From CAMYLR01 sp041577935 (GTDB taxonomy: Bacteria > Gemmatimonadota > Gemmatimonadetes > JACCXV01 > JAHWKZ01): a DNA stretch of 30,819 nt. A program made the position numbers and the translations under genes. Shown here one piece after another: positions 15,877-23,008 of this stretch (the first letter of the stretch is position 1; every line of letters starts with the position of its first letter). The notes beneath the pieces were generated by a model. The model made no database searches. It was not told the origin of the DNA and worked only from the letters and a program-made list of their open reading frames with translations. The DNA is taken from positions 1 through 30,819 of the forward strand of contig JBFGIA010000015.1 of the NCBI GenBank assembly GCA_041577935.1, in the 5' to 3' direction.

Positions 15877-17102
15877 TGAACCCCAAAGCCTACACCGGTG
15901 AGATCGAAAGCGCGGAGTTGACGATCGGTGCGCCGAGCACCTCGGAACCCGTTTTGGATGGTGGACGGGAGGGAGGGCCGAGAAAGGGCTGGGCGGTGGT
16001 GCTGTCAGCGATCGTTCCAGGGCTCGGCTCGCTCGCTATCGGACGGAAACAGGCGGGGATCTGGATCTTTAATGGTTGGGTGTTGGCGTTTGCGACGCTG
16101 CTGTTGTCGCGCGAGGACATTGCGCGGGCCCTCAGCGAGGGACGGCTCGATGATCAGATCGCGCTGGTCACGTTGGTGGCGACGCTGATCGCGTTGTGGA
16201 CGTGGGGCATTTACGACGTGTCGGTGCTGGCCACCAAGCCGATCCGTCGCACCGGTGTCAGTCAATGGCGGTTGGCGGGGCGCCGCTTTCGCAAGAACCA
16301 CCTCGCCATGGCAGGGTTGGGGGTCATGGGATTCCTGTACTGGGTCACTCTGATGGCACCGTTCATTGCGCCCTTCGATCCCAACTTTCAGGGCAACATC
16401 GTGCTGAATCGGTATCTGCCGCCCAGCGCCGAGCACTACTTTGGCACCGATAAATTTGGCCGCGACGTTTTCAGCAGAATCCTCTACGGGGCGCGAATCT
16501 CGCTGACGATCGGTTTTCTGGCGGTCGCCATCTCGATCACGTTGGGCGCGCTGCTGGGGTCGTTGGCGGGTTACTTCCGCGGGTGGATCGACACCGGAAT
16601 CGCGCGCTTTATCGATATGCTGCTCTCGATTCCGCGGCTCATTCTGGTACTCGTCATCATCGCCATATTCGAGCCGTCGATCTGGCTCATCATCGCTGTG
16701 CTAGGCCTCACCGGGTGGGAGGGAAGCGCACGCATCGTGCGCGGCCAGTTCCTTCAGTTGCGCGAACAGGAGTTCGTGCAGGCTTCGCGCGCCTTGGGCT
16801 ACTCCGACAGGCGCATCATCATGCGCCACATCCTGCCCAACACCCTGGCGCCGATCATCGTCATCGCGACCCTCAACATCGGCAACACGATTCTGCTCGA
16901 GGCCGGGCTGTCGTTCCTCGGGCTCGGGGTCCAACCGCCGACCGCTTCTTGGGGATCGATGGTCAACGACGGCAGAGATGCGATGATCACTGCGTGGTGG
17001 ATCTCGACGTTTCCTGGTTTGGCGATCGTTGCGACCGTCATTTCGTTCAATCTCCTCGGGGATGGATTGCGCGACGCGCTCGACCCGAGGCTACGCAATT
17101 GA
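15876..17102 (+). CDS. Peptide ABC transporter permease, DppC-type, with N-terminal extension
   Basis: The C-terminal part (residues about 136-408) is an ordinary DppC-type permease. It begins GRRFRKNHLAMAGLGVMG, then APFIAPFDPN, GTDKFGRDVFSRILYGAR, the EAA loop FVQASRALGYSDRRIIMRHI and the end DGLRDALDPRLRN. In front lie about 135 extra residues: a soluble, acidic segment, then hydrophobic stretches at about 39-50, 61-77 and 95-112 with the motif IVPGLGSLAIGRKQAGIW. That motif recalls small PGLG-type membrane modules such as TM2 or DUF5683, joined in one frame. Usual DppC length is about 280-310. The GTG start at 15876 is read by a one-base overlap with the DppB stop. Confidence 0.94.
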   Translation: MNPKAYTGEIESAELTIGAPSTSEPVLDGGREGGPRKGWAVVLSAIVPGLGSLAIGRKQAGIWIFNGWVLAFATLLLSREDIARALSEGRLDDQIALVTLVATLIALWTWGIYDVSVLATKPIRRTGVSQWRLAGRRFRKNHLAMAGLGVMGFLYWVTLMAPFIAPFDPNFQGNIVLNRYLPPSAEHYFGTDKFGRDVFSRILYGARISLTIGFLAVAISITLGALLGSLAGYFRGWIDTGIARFIDMLLSIPRLILVLVIIAIFEPSIWLIIAVLGLTGWEGSARIVRGQFLQLREQEFVQASRALGYSDRRIIMRHILPNTLAPIIVIATLNIGNTILLEAGLSFLGLGVQPPTASWGSMVNDGRDAMITAWWISTFPGLAIVATVISFNLLGDGLRDALDPRLRN

Positions 17103-17142
17103 CCGACTGACTCCCGACCCCCGGCGCTGAGGAGGAGTCCAA

Positions 17143-17478
17143 ATGGTAACCGGCATCAGCGAAGGAACGATTGGCAGGCTGATGGAGCTGTTCGACCTCG
17201 ACACGAAAGAGATAGCCAGCGCAGTGGGCTGTACAGCAGGCACGCTGAACCGCTGGCGCAGAGGCGAGCAGATCCCGTCCAAGGAATACTTGGAGCGTTT
17301 GGAGTTGCTAGACGCGTTCTTGTACCAAGTACAGAAGTCGTTGCGCTCGCGGCGTCGGTCTCGGGAGTGGTTTGATGCGCGGATACCGGCGCTTGGGAAC
17401 CGGACACCGAGAGACGTTTTCTTGAGTGCGAATTTAGCGCACTTGGTTGTTTATCTACGACAACACGAACGCTTATGA
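17143..17478 (+). CDS. Xre/MbcA/ParS-like HTH protein inside the transporter operon
   Basis: This 111-residue protein has a predicted helix-turn-helix (DTKEIASAVGCTAGTLNRWRRGEQIP, residues about 20-45). A C-terminal segment (residues about 74-108) contains EWFDARIPALGNRTPRDVF and resembles the toxin-binding domain of Xre/MbcA/ParS antitoxins (DUF2384). No RES- or HipA-type toxin lies beside it. It has the best ribosome site in the operon (GGAGGAG, about seven bases before ATG). It overlaps the next ATPase gene by four bases (ATGA). Its last third looks less G+C-rich than its neighbours. A role as DNA-binding regulator of the operon is possible but unproven. Confidence 0.75.
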   Translation: MVTGISEGTIGRLMELFDLDTKEIASAVGCTAGTLNRWRRGEQIPSKEYLERLELLDAFLYQVQKSLRSRRRSREWFDARIPALGNRTPRDVFLSANLAHLVVYLRQHERL

Positions 17479-18446
17479 GCGAACCGTTGCTCACAGTCCG
17501 GGATCTCGAGACCTACTTCTACACCGACGAAGGTGTGGCTAAAGCGGTCGACGGCGTGTCGTTCGATATGAACGCGCAGGAGACGCTCGGCATCGTCGGC
17601 GAGTCGGGGTGCGGAAAGTCGGTCACCGCCCTTTCCATCCTGCGGCTCATTCCAGACCCGCCGGGGCGGATCGAGGGGGGACACATCCGCTTTGAGGACA
17701 TCGACCTGCTGTCGCTGTCTGAACGCGAGATGCGCCGGATACGTGGCAACGAGATCGCGATGATCTTCCAAGAACCGATGACATCGCTCAATCCGGTCTA
17801 CACGGTCGGCGATCAGATCGGCGAGGTGTTGCGGCTCCATCGTGGAATGTCGAAGGACGAGTCACGGGAAAAGGCGATCGACATGCTGACTCGGGTGCGT
17901 ATTCCTGACGCTGCACAGCGTGTCGACGAGTATCCACATCAGCTATCCGGCGGACAGCGTCAGCGTGTGATGATTGCGATGGCACTGGCATGTGACCCGG
18001 CATTGTTGATCGCCGATGAGCCGACGACGGCGTTGGACGTCACCGTTCAAGCGCAGATATTGGATCTGCTGAACCGGCTCCAAGACGACTTCGGGATGGC
18101 GATCATGTTGATCACGCACGATCTAGGGGTGATCGCCGAGACCGCCCACAGAGTCGTCGTCATGTACGCGGGCGTCGTGGCCGAGATCGGCACCGCCGAA
18201 CAGGTCTTTGGAGGTCCCAACCATCCGTACACCGAGGGACTCAAAGCCGCGATCCCGAAGCTCGGCGAAAAGGTCGAGCGGCTGAACACGATACCCGGTG
18301 GGGTGCCTTCGCCGTTTGAAGAGATGGTGGGCTGTCCATTTCACAACCGCTGTCCGCGTGTGATGGACATCTGTAAGAGTGAGTTGCCCGAGCTAAGGGA
18401 GGTCGGTGACGACGGCCACGTGGCGAGGTGTTTTCTCTTTGAGTAA
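17475..18446 (+). CDS. Peptide ABC transporter ATP-binding protein, DppD-type
   Basis: The 323-residue ATPase has Walker A GESGCGKS (42-49), Q-loop IFQEPMTSLNP, signature LSGGQ (157-161), Walker B LLIADE (177-182) with Glu182 and the switch ITHD. After the nucleotide domain comes the oligopeptide-transport C-terminal domain with CPFHNRCPRVMDICKSE and a final ARCF. The four cysteines are spaced like those proposed to hold an iron-sulfur cluster in some Opp/Dpp ATPases. It starts inside the end of the HTH gene (ATGA) and acts with the next ATPase to power the permease pair. Confidence 0.95.
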   Translation: MSEPLLTVRDLETYFYTDEGVAKAVDGVSFDMNAQETLGIVGESGCGKSVTALSILRLIPDPPGRIEGGHIRFEDIDLLSLSEREMRRIRGNEIAMIFQEPMTSLNPVYTVGDQIGEVLRLHRGMSKDESREKAIDMLTRVRIPDAAQRVDEYPHQLSGGQRQRVMIAMALACDPALLIADEPTTALDVTVQAQILDLLNRLQDDFGMAIMLITHDLGVIAETAHRVVVMYAGVVAEIGTAEQVFGGPNHPYTEGLKAAIPKLGEKVERLNTIPGGVPSPFEEMVGCPFHNRCPRVMDICKSELPELREVGDDGHVARCFLFE

Positions 18447-19431
18447 CGCTACCCAATCCGGAAACGGCGGCCCGGCGCTGGTCGCCGTGCGTGATCTCAC
18501 AAAGCACTTTCCGATCAAGCGCGGGTTCTGGTCGCGCACGGTGGGCTCGGTGAAGGCCGTGGATGGGATCACGTTCTCGATTCAGCCCGGCGAGGTGTTG
18601 GGGTTGGTCGGTGAATCGGGTTGCGGGAAAACGACCGCCGGTCGCTGTATTCTGCGGTTGATCGAGCCCACGGGTGGCAAGGTAGAGTTTCGGGGGCAGG
18701 ACGTGCTCGCGCTAGACCGAGGCGAGATTCGGAGCCTCCGCCGTGAAATGCAGATCATCTTTCAGGATCCGTACTCGAGTTTGAACCCACGGTTGACGGT
18801 GGGATCGATGCTCGTCGAGGCGCTCCGAATACATGGCATCGCACAGGGCGCCGATGGCAAAGCACGCGCCAGGGAGTTGCTCGAAGTCGTCGGTCTTCTT
18901 CCGCAGCACGCGAACCGCTACCCACACGAGTTCTCGGGTGGCCAACGTCAGCGGATCGGGATCGCCCGCGCGCTTTCGGTAGATCCGAAGTTCATCGTCT
19001 GTGACGAGCCGGTGTCGGCACTCGACGTTTCGGTACAGGCGCAGGTCATCAACCTCCTGCTCGACCTGAAGCAAGAGTTCGACCTGACGTTTCTGTTCAT
19101 TGCCCACGACCTGGCGGTGGTCGAGCACATCTCCGATCGGGTGGCGGTCATGTACCTGGGGAAGCTGATGGAGCTGGCGGAAGCCGACGAGCTGTACAGG
19201 AATCCCCTACATCCGTACACCAAGGCACTGATGTCGGCGATTCCGGTTCCCGATCCTGTCGTCAAGCGCGAGCGGATCATGCTGGAGGGCGACGTGCCGA
19301 GCCCCGCGAATCCGCCTTCAGGGTGCCCGTTTCATCCGCGTTGCCCGATCGCCACCGCCGAGTGCGCCGAGATCGTCCCCGAGTTTCGAGAGGTCGAGCC
19401 CGGCCACCACGTGGCGTGCATAAAGGTCTAG
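18439..19431 (+). CDS. Peptide ABC transporter ATP-binding protein, DppF-type
   Basis: This is the second ATPase, with Walker A GESGCGKT (58-65), Q-loop IFQDPYSSLNPRLTV, signature FSGGQRQRIGIARAL, Walker B FIVCDEPVSALD and switch IAHD. The C-terminal domain again has the four-cysteine set (CPFHPRCPIATAEC and ACIKV). The start is ambiguous. GTG at 18406 would overlap DppD by 41 bases with the purine run too close to it. TTG at 18439 has GAGGTG eight bases upstream and overlaps by eight bases, so I prefer it (330 residues). It ends the transporter operon; no hairpin terminator is clear afterwards. Confidence 0.93.
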   Translation: MSNATQSGNGGPALVAVRDLTKHFPIKRGFWSRTVGSVKAVDGITFSIQPGEVLGLVGESGCGKTTAGRCILRLIEPTGGKVEFRGQDVLALDRGEIRSLRREMQIIFQDPYSSLNPRLTVGSMLVEALRIHGIAQGADGKARARELLEVVGLLPQHANRYPHEFSGGQRQRIGIARALSVDPKFIVCDEPVSALDVSVQAQVINLLLDLKQEFDLTFLFIAHDLAVVEHISDRVAVMYLGKLMELAEADELYRNPLHPYTKALMSAIPVPDPVVKRERIMLEGDVPSPANPPSGCPFHPRCPIATAECAEIVPEFREVEPGHHVACIKV

Positions 19432-19471
19432 ACTCACTCTTGTAGCACGTGGAGGCGCCATCGGCGTCGAC

Positions 19472-19501
19472 TTGACGGCCCTTCGCGAGGACTACTAATG
19501 T
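19472..19501 (+). promoter_or_regulatory. Candidate promoter of the exbB-exbD pair
   Basis: TTGACG (19472-19477) is followed after 18 bases by TAATGT (19496-19501); a 16-base register gives ACTAAT. It sits in the 122-base gap between the transporter operon and exbB, the only gap there large enough for a promoter. By eye only. Confidence 0.35.
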
Positions 19502-19553
19502 TGCCGCCTTGATCGTTCCGTGACGTCCGAACCCCTCTCGTGTGGAGGCCGCC

Positions 19554-20198
19554 TTGGATCCGTTGAAATTTTTCCAGGATGGAGGGGTCTTCATGTGGCC
19601 GCTCCTGGCTCTGGCGATCATCGGTCTGCTATTGATCGCTTGGAAGCTCTCATCGCTCATGTCGACATCGAATAAGACGCGTTCTCTGCTCGAGGACGTC
19701 GACGGCCTGATCTCCAATCACCGATTGGAAGAGGCCAAGGCTCGATGCCGCGAGAGCGACACGCCGGTCGCCAACATCCTATTGGCTGGCCTCGACAAAC
19801 ATGACCAGGGAACCGAGCGGGTGATGACCGCGATCGAGAACGAGGGCATGATTCAGATGTCACGGCTCGAGAGCGGGCTGGTCTGGCTGGCGACGATTGC
19901 CAACGTCGCTCCGTTGCTCGGATTCTTGGGTACGGTTGCCGGCATGATCATCGCTTTCGGCGCGATCGAGCTGGCTGGTGAGGTGGACGCGACGTTGGTG
20001 GCTGGTGGTATCAAGGTGGCGCTCATCACGACCGCTACCGGTTTGGCGATCGCCATCCCCGTCAACATCGCACACAACTATTTCGTGTCGAAGATCGATG
20101 GACTGGTAATCGATATGGAGGAGACCTCGCAGAATCTCATCGAGACGCTCCACGAGATCGAGCGCGCACCTTCGCCGGCAGCCCCGCCGAGGGCCTAA
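19554..20198 (+). CDS. MotA/TolQ/ExbB proton channel family protein
   Basis: The protein is an inner-membrane proton-channel subunit of the ExbB/TolQ family. It has an N-terminal helix after FFQDGGVFMWPLLALAIIG, a cytoplasmic helical region with the conserved LESGLVWLATIANVAPLLGFLGTV run-up, and two more helices ending in TGLAIAIPVNIAHNYF. The frame is open from GTG 19542. TTG at 19554 is preferred because GGAGG lies five bases before it and it yields the usual short N-terminus (214 residues). It is followed three bases later by exbD. With no TonB, TolA or receptor here, ExbB and TolQ cannot be told apart. Confidence 0.93.
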   Translation: MDPLKFFQDGGVFMWPLLALAIIGLLLIAWKLSSLMSTSNKTRSLLEDVDGLISNHRLEEAKARCRESDTPVANILLAGLDKHDQGTERVMTAIENEGMIQMSRLESGLVWLATIANVAPLLGFLGTVAGMIIAFGAIELAGEVDATLVAGGIKVALITTATGLAIAIPVNIAHNYFVSKIDGLVIDMEETSQNLIETLHEIERAPSPAAPPRA

Positions 20199-20201
20199 TC
20201 G

Positions 20202-20639
20202 ATGGCGCAGATCCTAAAGCGCAAGTCTAGGGTTTCGGACGAGATCCCGACTGCCTCGATGGCGGACATCGCGTTCCTGCTCCTGATCTTCTTCCTAGTG
20301 ACTACGGTGTTCGCCGAGGATCGCGGGCTGAGCCTGGTGTTACCAGAGAAGGCGACCGAGGAAGTCGAGGTCAACCCAAAGAACATCATCACGTTCTACG
20401 TCGTTGGGAACGGCGTGGTCCAGCTACGGCGGGGGGATTCTCCGGATAAGCAGACGATCAACTACGATCAGACCGAGGCGGTCGCGCGGCAGGAGCTGGC
20501 GGCCAATCCGAGACTGATCGTGAGCGTCAAGACATCACCGGACGCGAAATACGTCGACATGGTCAACGTCCTAGATGAGGTCAAACTGGCGGGTGCGACC
20601 CGGATCAGCCTTCAGGAATGGGATCGATCCATCGAGTGA
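20202..20639 (+). CDS. ExbD/TolR family biopolymer transport protein
   Basis: The 145-residue protein has a short basic N-terminus and one membrane helix, MADIAFLLLIFFLVTTVF. Its Asp22 is the conserved proton-responsive residue. A periplasmic domain of about 100 residues follows, ending with the usual VNVLDEVKLAGATRISL. It works with the upstream ExbB-like channel to convert proton motive force into movement of an envelope partner. The gene lies three bases after exbB. A strong terminator follows its stop by about 25 bases, making exbB-exbD a two-gene unit. Unlike many systems there is only one ExbD copy here. Confidence 0.95.
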   Translation: MAQILKRKSRVSDEIPTASMADIAFLLLIFFLVTTVFAEDRGLSLVLPEKATEEVEVNPKNIITFYVVGNGVVQLRRGDSPDKQTINYDQTEAVARQELAANPRLIVSVKTSPDAKYVDMVNVLDEVKLAGATRISLQEWDRSIE

Positions 20640-20664
20640 CGATCTGCCGAATCGAGCCGAGGAG

Positions 20665-20693
20665 AGGCCCGGGTTGCGATCCGGGCCTTTTTT
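20665..20693 (+). terminator. Intrinsic terminator after exbD, just before slt
   Basis: A stem AGGCCCGG (20665-20672) and CCGGGCCT (20681-20688) with an eight-base loop is followed at once by a T run (20688-20693, then CTTTT). It is a textbook rho-independent terminator. The next ATG is only about 15-20 bases beyond. Confidence 0.92.
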
Positions 20694-20707
20694 CTTTTGT
20701 TGACGTC

Positions 20708-23008
20708 ATGCGCGCTTGTTTGGTGACCTCAATTGCCACGTTGTTGCCGGGGTTGGCGTTGGCAGCCGAGCGATGTCCGATCTATTGGGATCCGGGTGAT
20801 CCGGTGGCACTCTATCCACACAACGTGGCAGCGGTCGAGTCACCCAGCAAGTTGCTGGATGTGACCGGGCAAGTCGCGTCGCGAGCGGCTCGCAGCTGGA
20901 TCGAAGTGGGTCGTCCGGAGGTCGCGCTCAAGTGGCTCGAGTCGGCGTCGGCGGATGCACCGGCACCGCGGGTGTATCGATTGGCCGCGCTGGCTGCGCT
21001 CGGTCGCTGGGCGGAATACGAGGATCTGCTGGCTGCCACGCCGAGCGGGTTTCTGCCGGACGGTTGTGTGCCACTGATCGAACGTTGGAGTGCCCATGCG
21101 GCGAGGGCGTTGGGAGAGCCGATCCGAGCCGATCGCGCGTTTGACCGGCTGGTGGCTGCCGCTCCAGGTCTCGGCGCGTATGTCGATCTGTGGCGTTTGG
21201 AGGCGGCGGCAGAGTCGGGCGATTTGGTTCGTGGTCTAGGCGCGTGGGCGGCGGTGGCAGAAGCCGATTTACCGCCGTTGGTGCATGACCACGGCCGAGT
21301 GCTGCTGGCGTTGCTCTACGAGCGAGCGGGTGAGCTCGACCGGGCTCGCGAGTTGCAGATCGCACTGGCGCTCGAGGCACGCGGCCCCCAGCGCGGTCAG
21401 CGTTGGTTGGCGGTGGCGGAGCTCGAAGATCGCATCGGCGATCATGCTGCAGCTGACAAGACCCGGCGCCGAGTGCTGGCTGAGACCCCAGCCATAGCGT
21501 CAGACATCGTGCTCGATCCGGTGCAGCGAGAGCGACTCGCTATTTCTGCGGTCGAGGCGGCTCAGGTTCTGGTGGCTGCCGGCCAGCCCGAGGAGGCGAA
21601 GCGGTTTGCTACCATCGCGATCGATGAAGATCTCGACGAAGCGACTTTGAGCGCTGCTTTTCTGGCACGCGCGCAAGCGCGAGCGGCGACCGCTGATCGG
21701 GCCGGCGCGGAGGCCGACTACGCCGAGTTCCTGAGCCGTTGGCCAAACGACCCGCGGGCTCCCGACGTGCAATACTCCCGCGCTCGCCTGCCGGTATCTG
21801 CCCGAGACGGAGAAACGGCGAGACGCCGACTCGAAAACTTTATCGCTCGTTTCCCAAACCATCGTCGGGTCGCCGCGGCCCAGTACTTGATCGCGGATTC
21901 GTATCAGGACGATCAGGCTGTCGACTCATCGTACGCTGATCGTGCGATCGAGTACTTCGACCAAGTGACACGCGAAAACGGCCGTTCGTTCTACGCCGAT
22001 CGCGCCTACATGCGAGCCGCACACCTCGCCTTTGCGCTCGGTCGCTACGGGGAAGCTGCGGACAGGTACGCGGGATACCGCGGCCGTCGCAGCGCGCGCG
22101 AGGCGCGCTACTGGTTGGCCCGGGCGATGGAGGAGCAGGGCGACAGCAAGGGCGCCGAGGCGATTCTCCGCGGGCTGGCTAGCGAACCGCAGGCTGACTA
22201 CTACGCGCTGCTGGCGGGAGAGCGCTTGGCCGGTGGGTCGTGGCTAGGTCGTCTGGGGCACACGTATCGCGCGGTTGGGGGCGCTCAAACACAGCTCATC
22301 GAAGCTTCGCTCGCCGATTCCGCCGGCCAGACGGCGGCTGCGTTGCTGGCGATCGGCGAGTGGCGGTACGCTCGGGCAGAGCTCGAGCGAGCGCTCGCCC
22401 GCAGGCGCGGAGACCCGACCGAGTTGGCGCAGTGGGCACGAGAGTTGGAGGCATGGGGTTTTCCGGATTTGACACTTCGGGCCGGTGTCTGGCTGGGGGA
22501 ACGCACTGCTGGTGAGCGGTACGCTTTCCCAAGGGGGTTTGCGAACTCGGTCAACAACGAGGCGTCGGCGCATAGCGTCGACGGGTATTTGATGCTGGCG
22601 CTCATCCGACAGGAGAGTCTGTTTCGAGCCGATGCAGAGTCGCGCGCCGGTGCTCGTGGCCTCATGCAGATCATTCCCCAGACCGGAGAGGAGATCGCTA
22701 CGGCCACCGGTTGGCCCGAGTACGATCCCTCGATCCTCGATCAACCGGCGGTCAACCTCCACTTTGGCACCCACTACCTGAAGCGGCAGATCGACCGGTT
22801 CGAGGGTTTCATACCAGCAGTGTTGGCCGCTTACAACGGTGGCCCTCACAACGTCGAGGTTTGGTGGTGGTATCCTGAGCGGACGCTTGACCCCGAGCTG
22901 TGGATCGATCGGATTCCCTTCCGCGAGACTCGCGACTACGTCAAGAAGGTGATCGTTCACTACGCTCTCTACCGGAGCTTGTACGATGATAGCGCCGCGT
23001 CGCGATAG
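20708..23008 (+). CDS. Soluble lytic murein transglycosylase (Slt-type)
   Basis: The 766-residue exported protein cleaves peptidoglycan glycan strands with 1,6-anhydro product formation. It has a signal peptide (MRACLVTSIATLLPGLALAA), then a long helical superhelix of TPR-like repeats up to about residue 600. Examples are ARAQARAATADRAGAEADY and the segments around SYADRAIEYFDQ. The C-terminal SLT domain has LALIRQESLF with catalytic Glu636, AGARGLMQIIPQTGEE and VLAAYNGGPHNV. Length is near that of E. coli Slt70 plus about 100. The frame is open back to 20618, but that would place the terminator T run in coding sequence. ATG at 20708 gives a proper signal peptide. No Shine-Dalgarno site is seen. 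Confidence 0.93.
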   Translation: MRACLVTSIATLLPGLALAAERCPIYWDPGDPVALYPHNVAAVESPSKLLDVTGQVASRAARSWIEVGRPEVALKWLESASADAPAPRVYRLAALAALGRWAEYEDLLAATPSGFLPDGCVPLIERWSAHAARALGEPIRADRAFDRLVAAAPGLGAYVDLWRLEAAAESGDLVRGLGAWAAVAEADLPPLVHDHGRVLLALLYERAGELDRARELQIALALEARGPQRGQRWLAVAELEDRIGDHAAADKTRRRVLAETPAIASDIVLDPVQRERLAISAVEAAQVLVAAGQPEEAKRFATIAIDEDLDEATLSAAFLARAQARAATADRAGAEADYAEFLSRWPNDPRAPDVQYSRARLPVSARDGETARRRLENFIARFPNHRRVAAAQYLIADSYQDDQAVDSSYADRAIEYFDQVTRENGRSFYADRAYMRAAHLAFALGRYGEAADRYAGYRGRRSAREARYWLARAMEEQGDSKGAEAILRGLASEPQADYYALLAGERLAGGSWLGRLGHTYRAVGGAQTQLIEASLADSAGQTAAALLAIGEWRYARAELERALARRRGDPTELAQWARELEAWGFPDLTLRAGVWLGERTAGERYAFPRGFANSVNNEASAHSVDGYLMLALIRQESLFRADAESRAGARGLMQIIPQTGEEIATATGWPEYDPSILDQPAVNLHFGTHYLKRQIDRFEGFIPAVLAAYNGGPHNVEVWWWYPERTLDPELWIDRIPFRETRDYVKKVIVHYALYRSLYDDSAASR

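Noticed and set aside
17143..17478. Idea of a complete toxin-antitoxin pair in the transporter operon
   Set aside because: Both neighbours are clear transporter genes and no RES, HipA or other toxin-like frame is adjacent on either strand.
19446..19553. Two similar GTGGAGG(C)CGCC segments before exbB as a regulatory repeat
   Set aside because: The match is short and imperfect, and the second copy is explained by the ribosome site and first codons of exbB.
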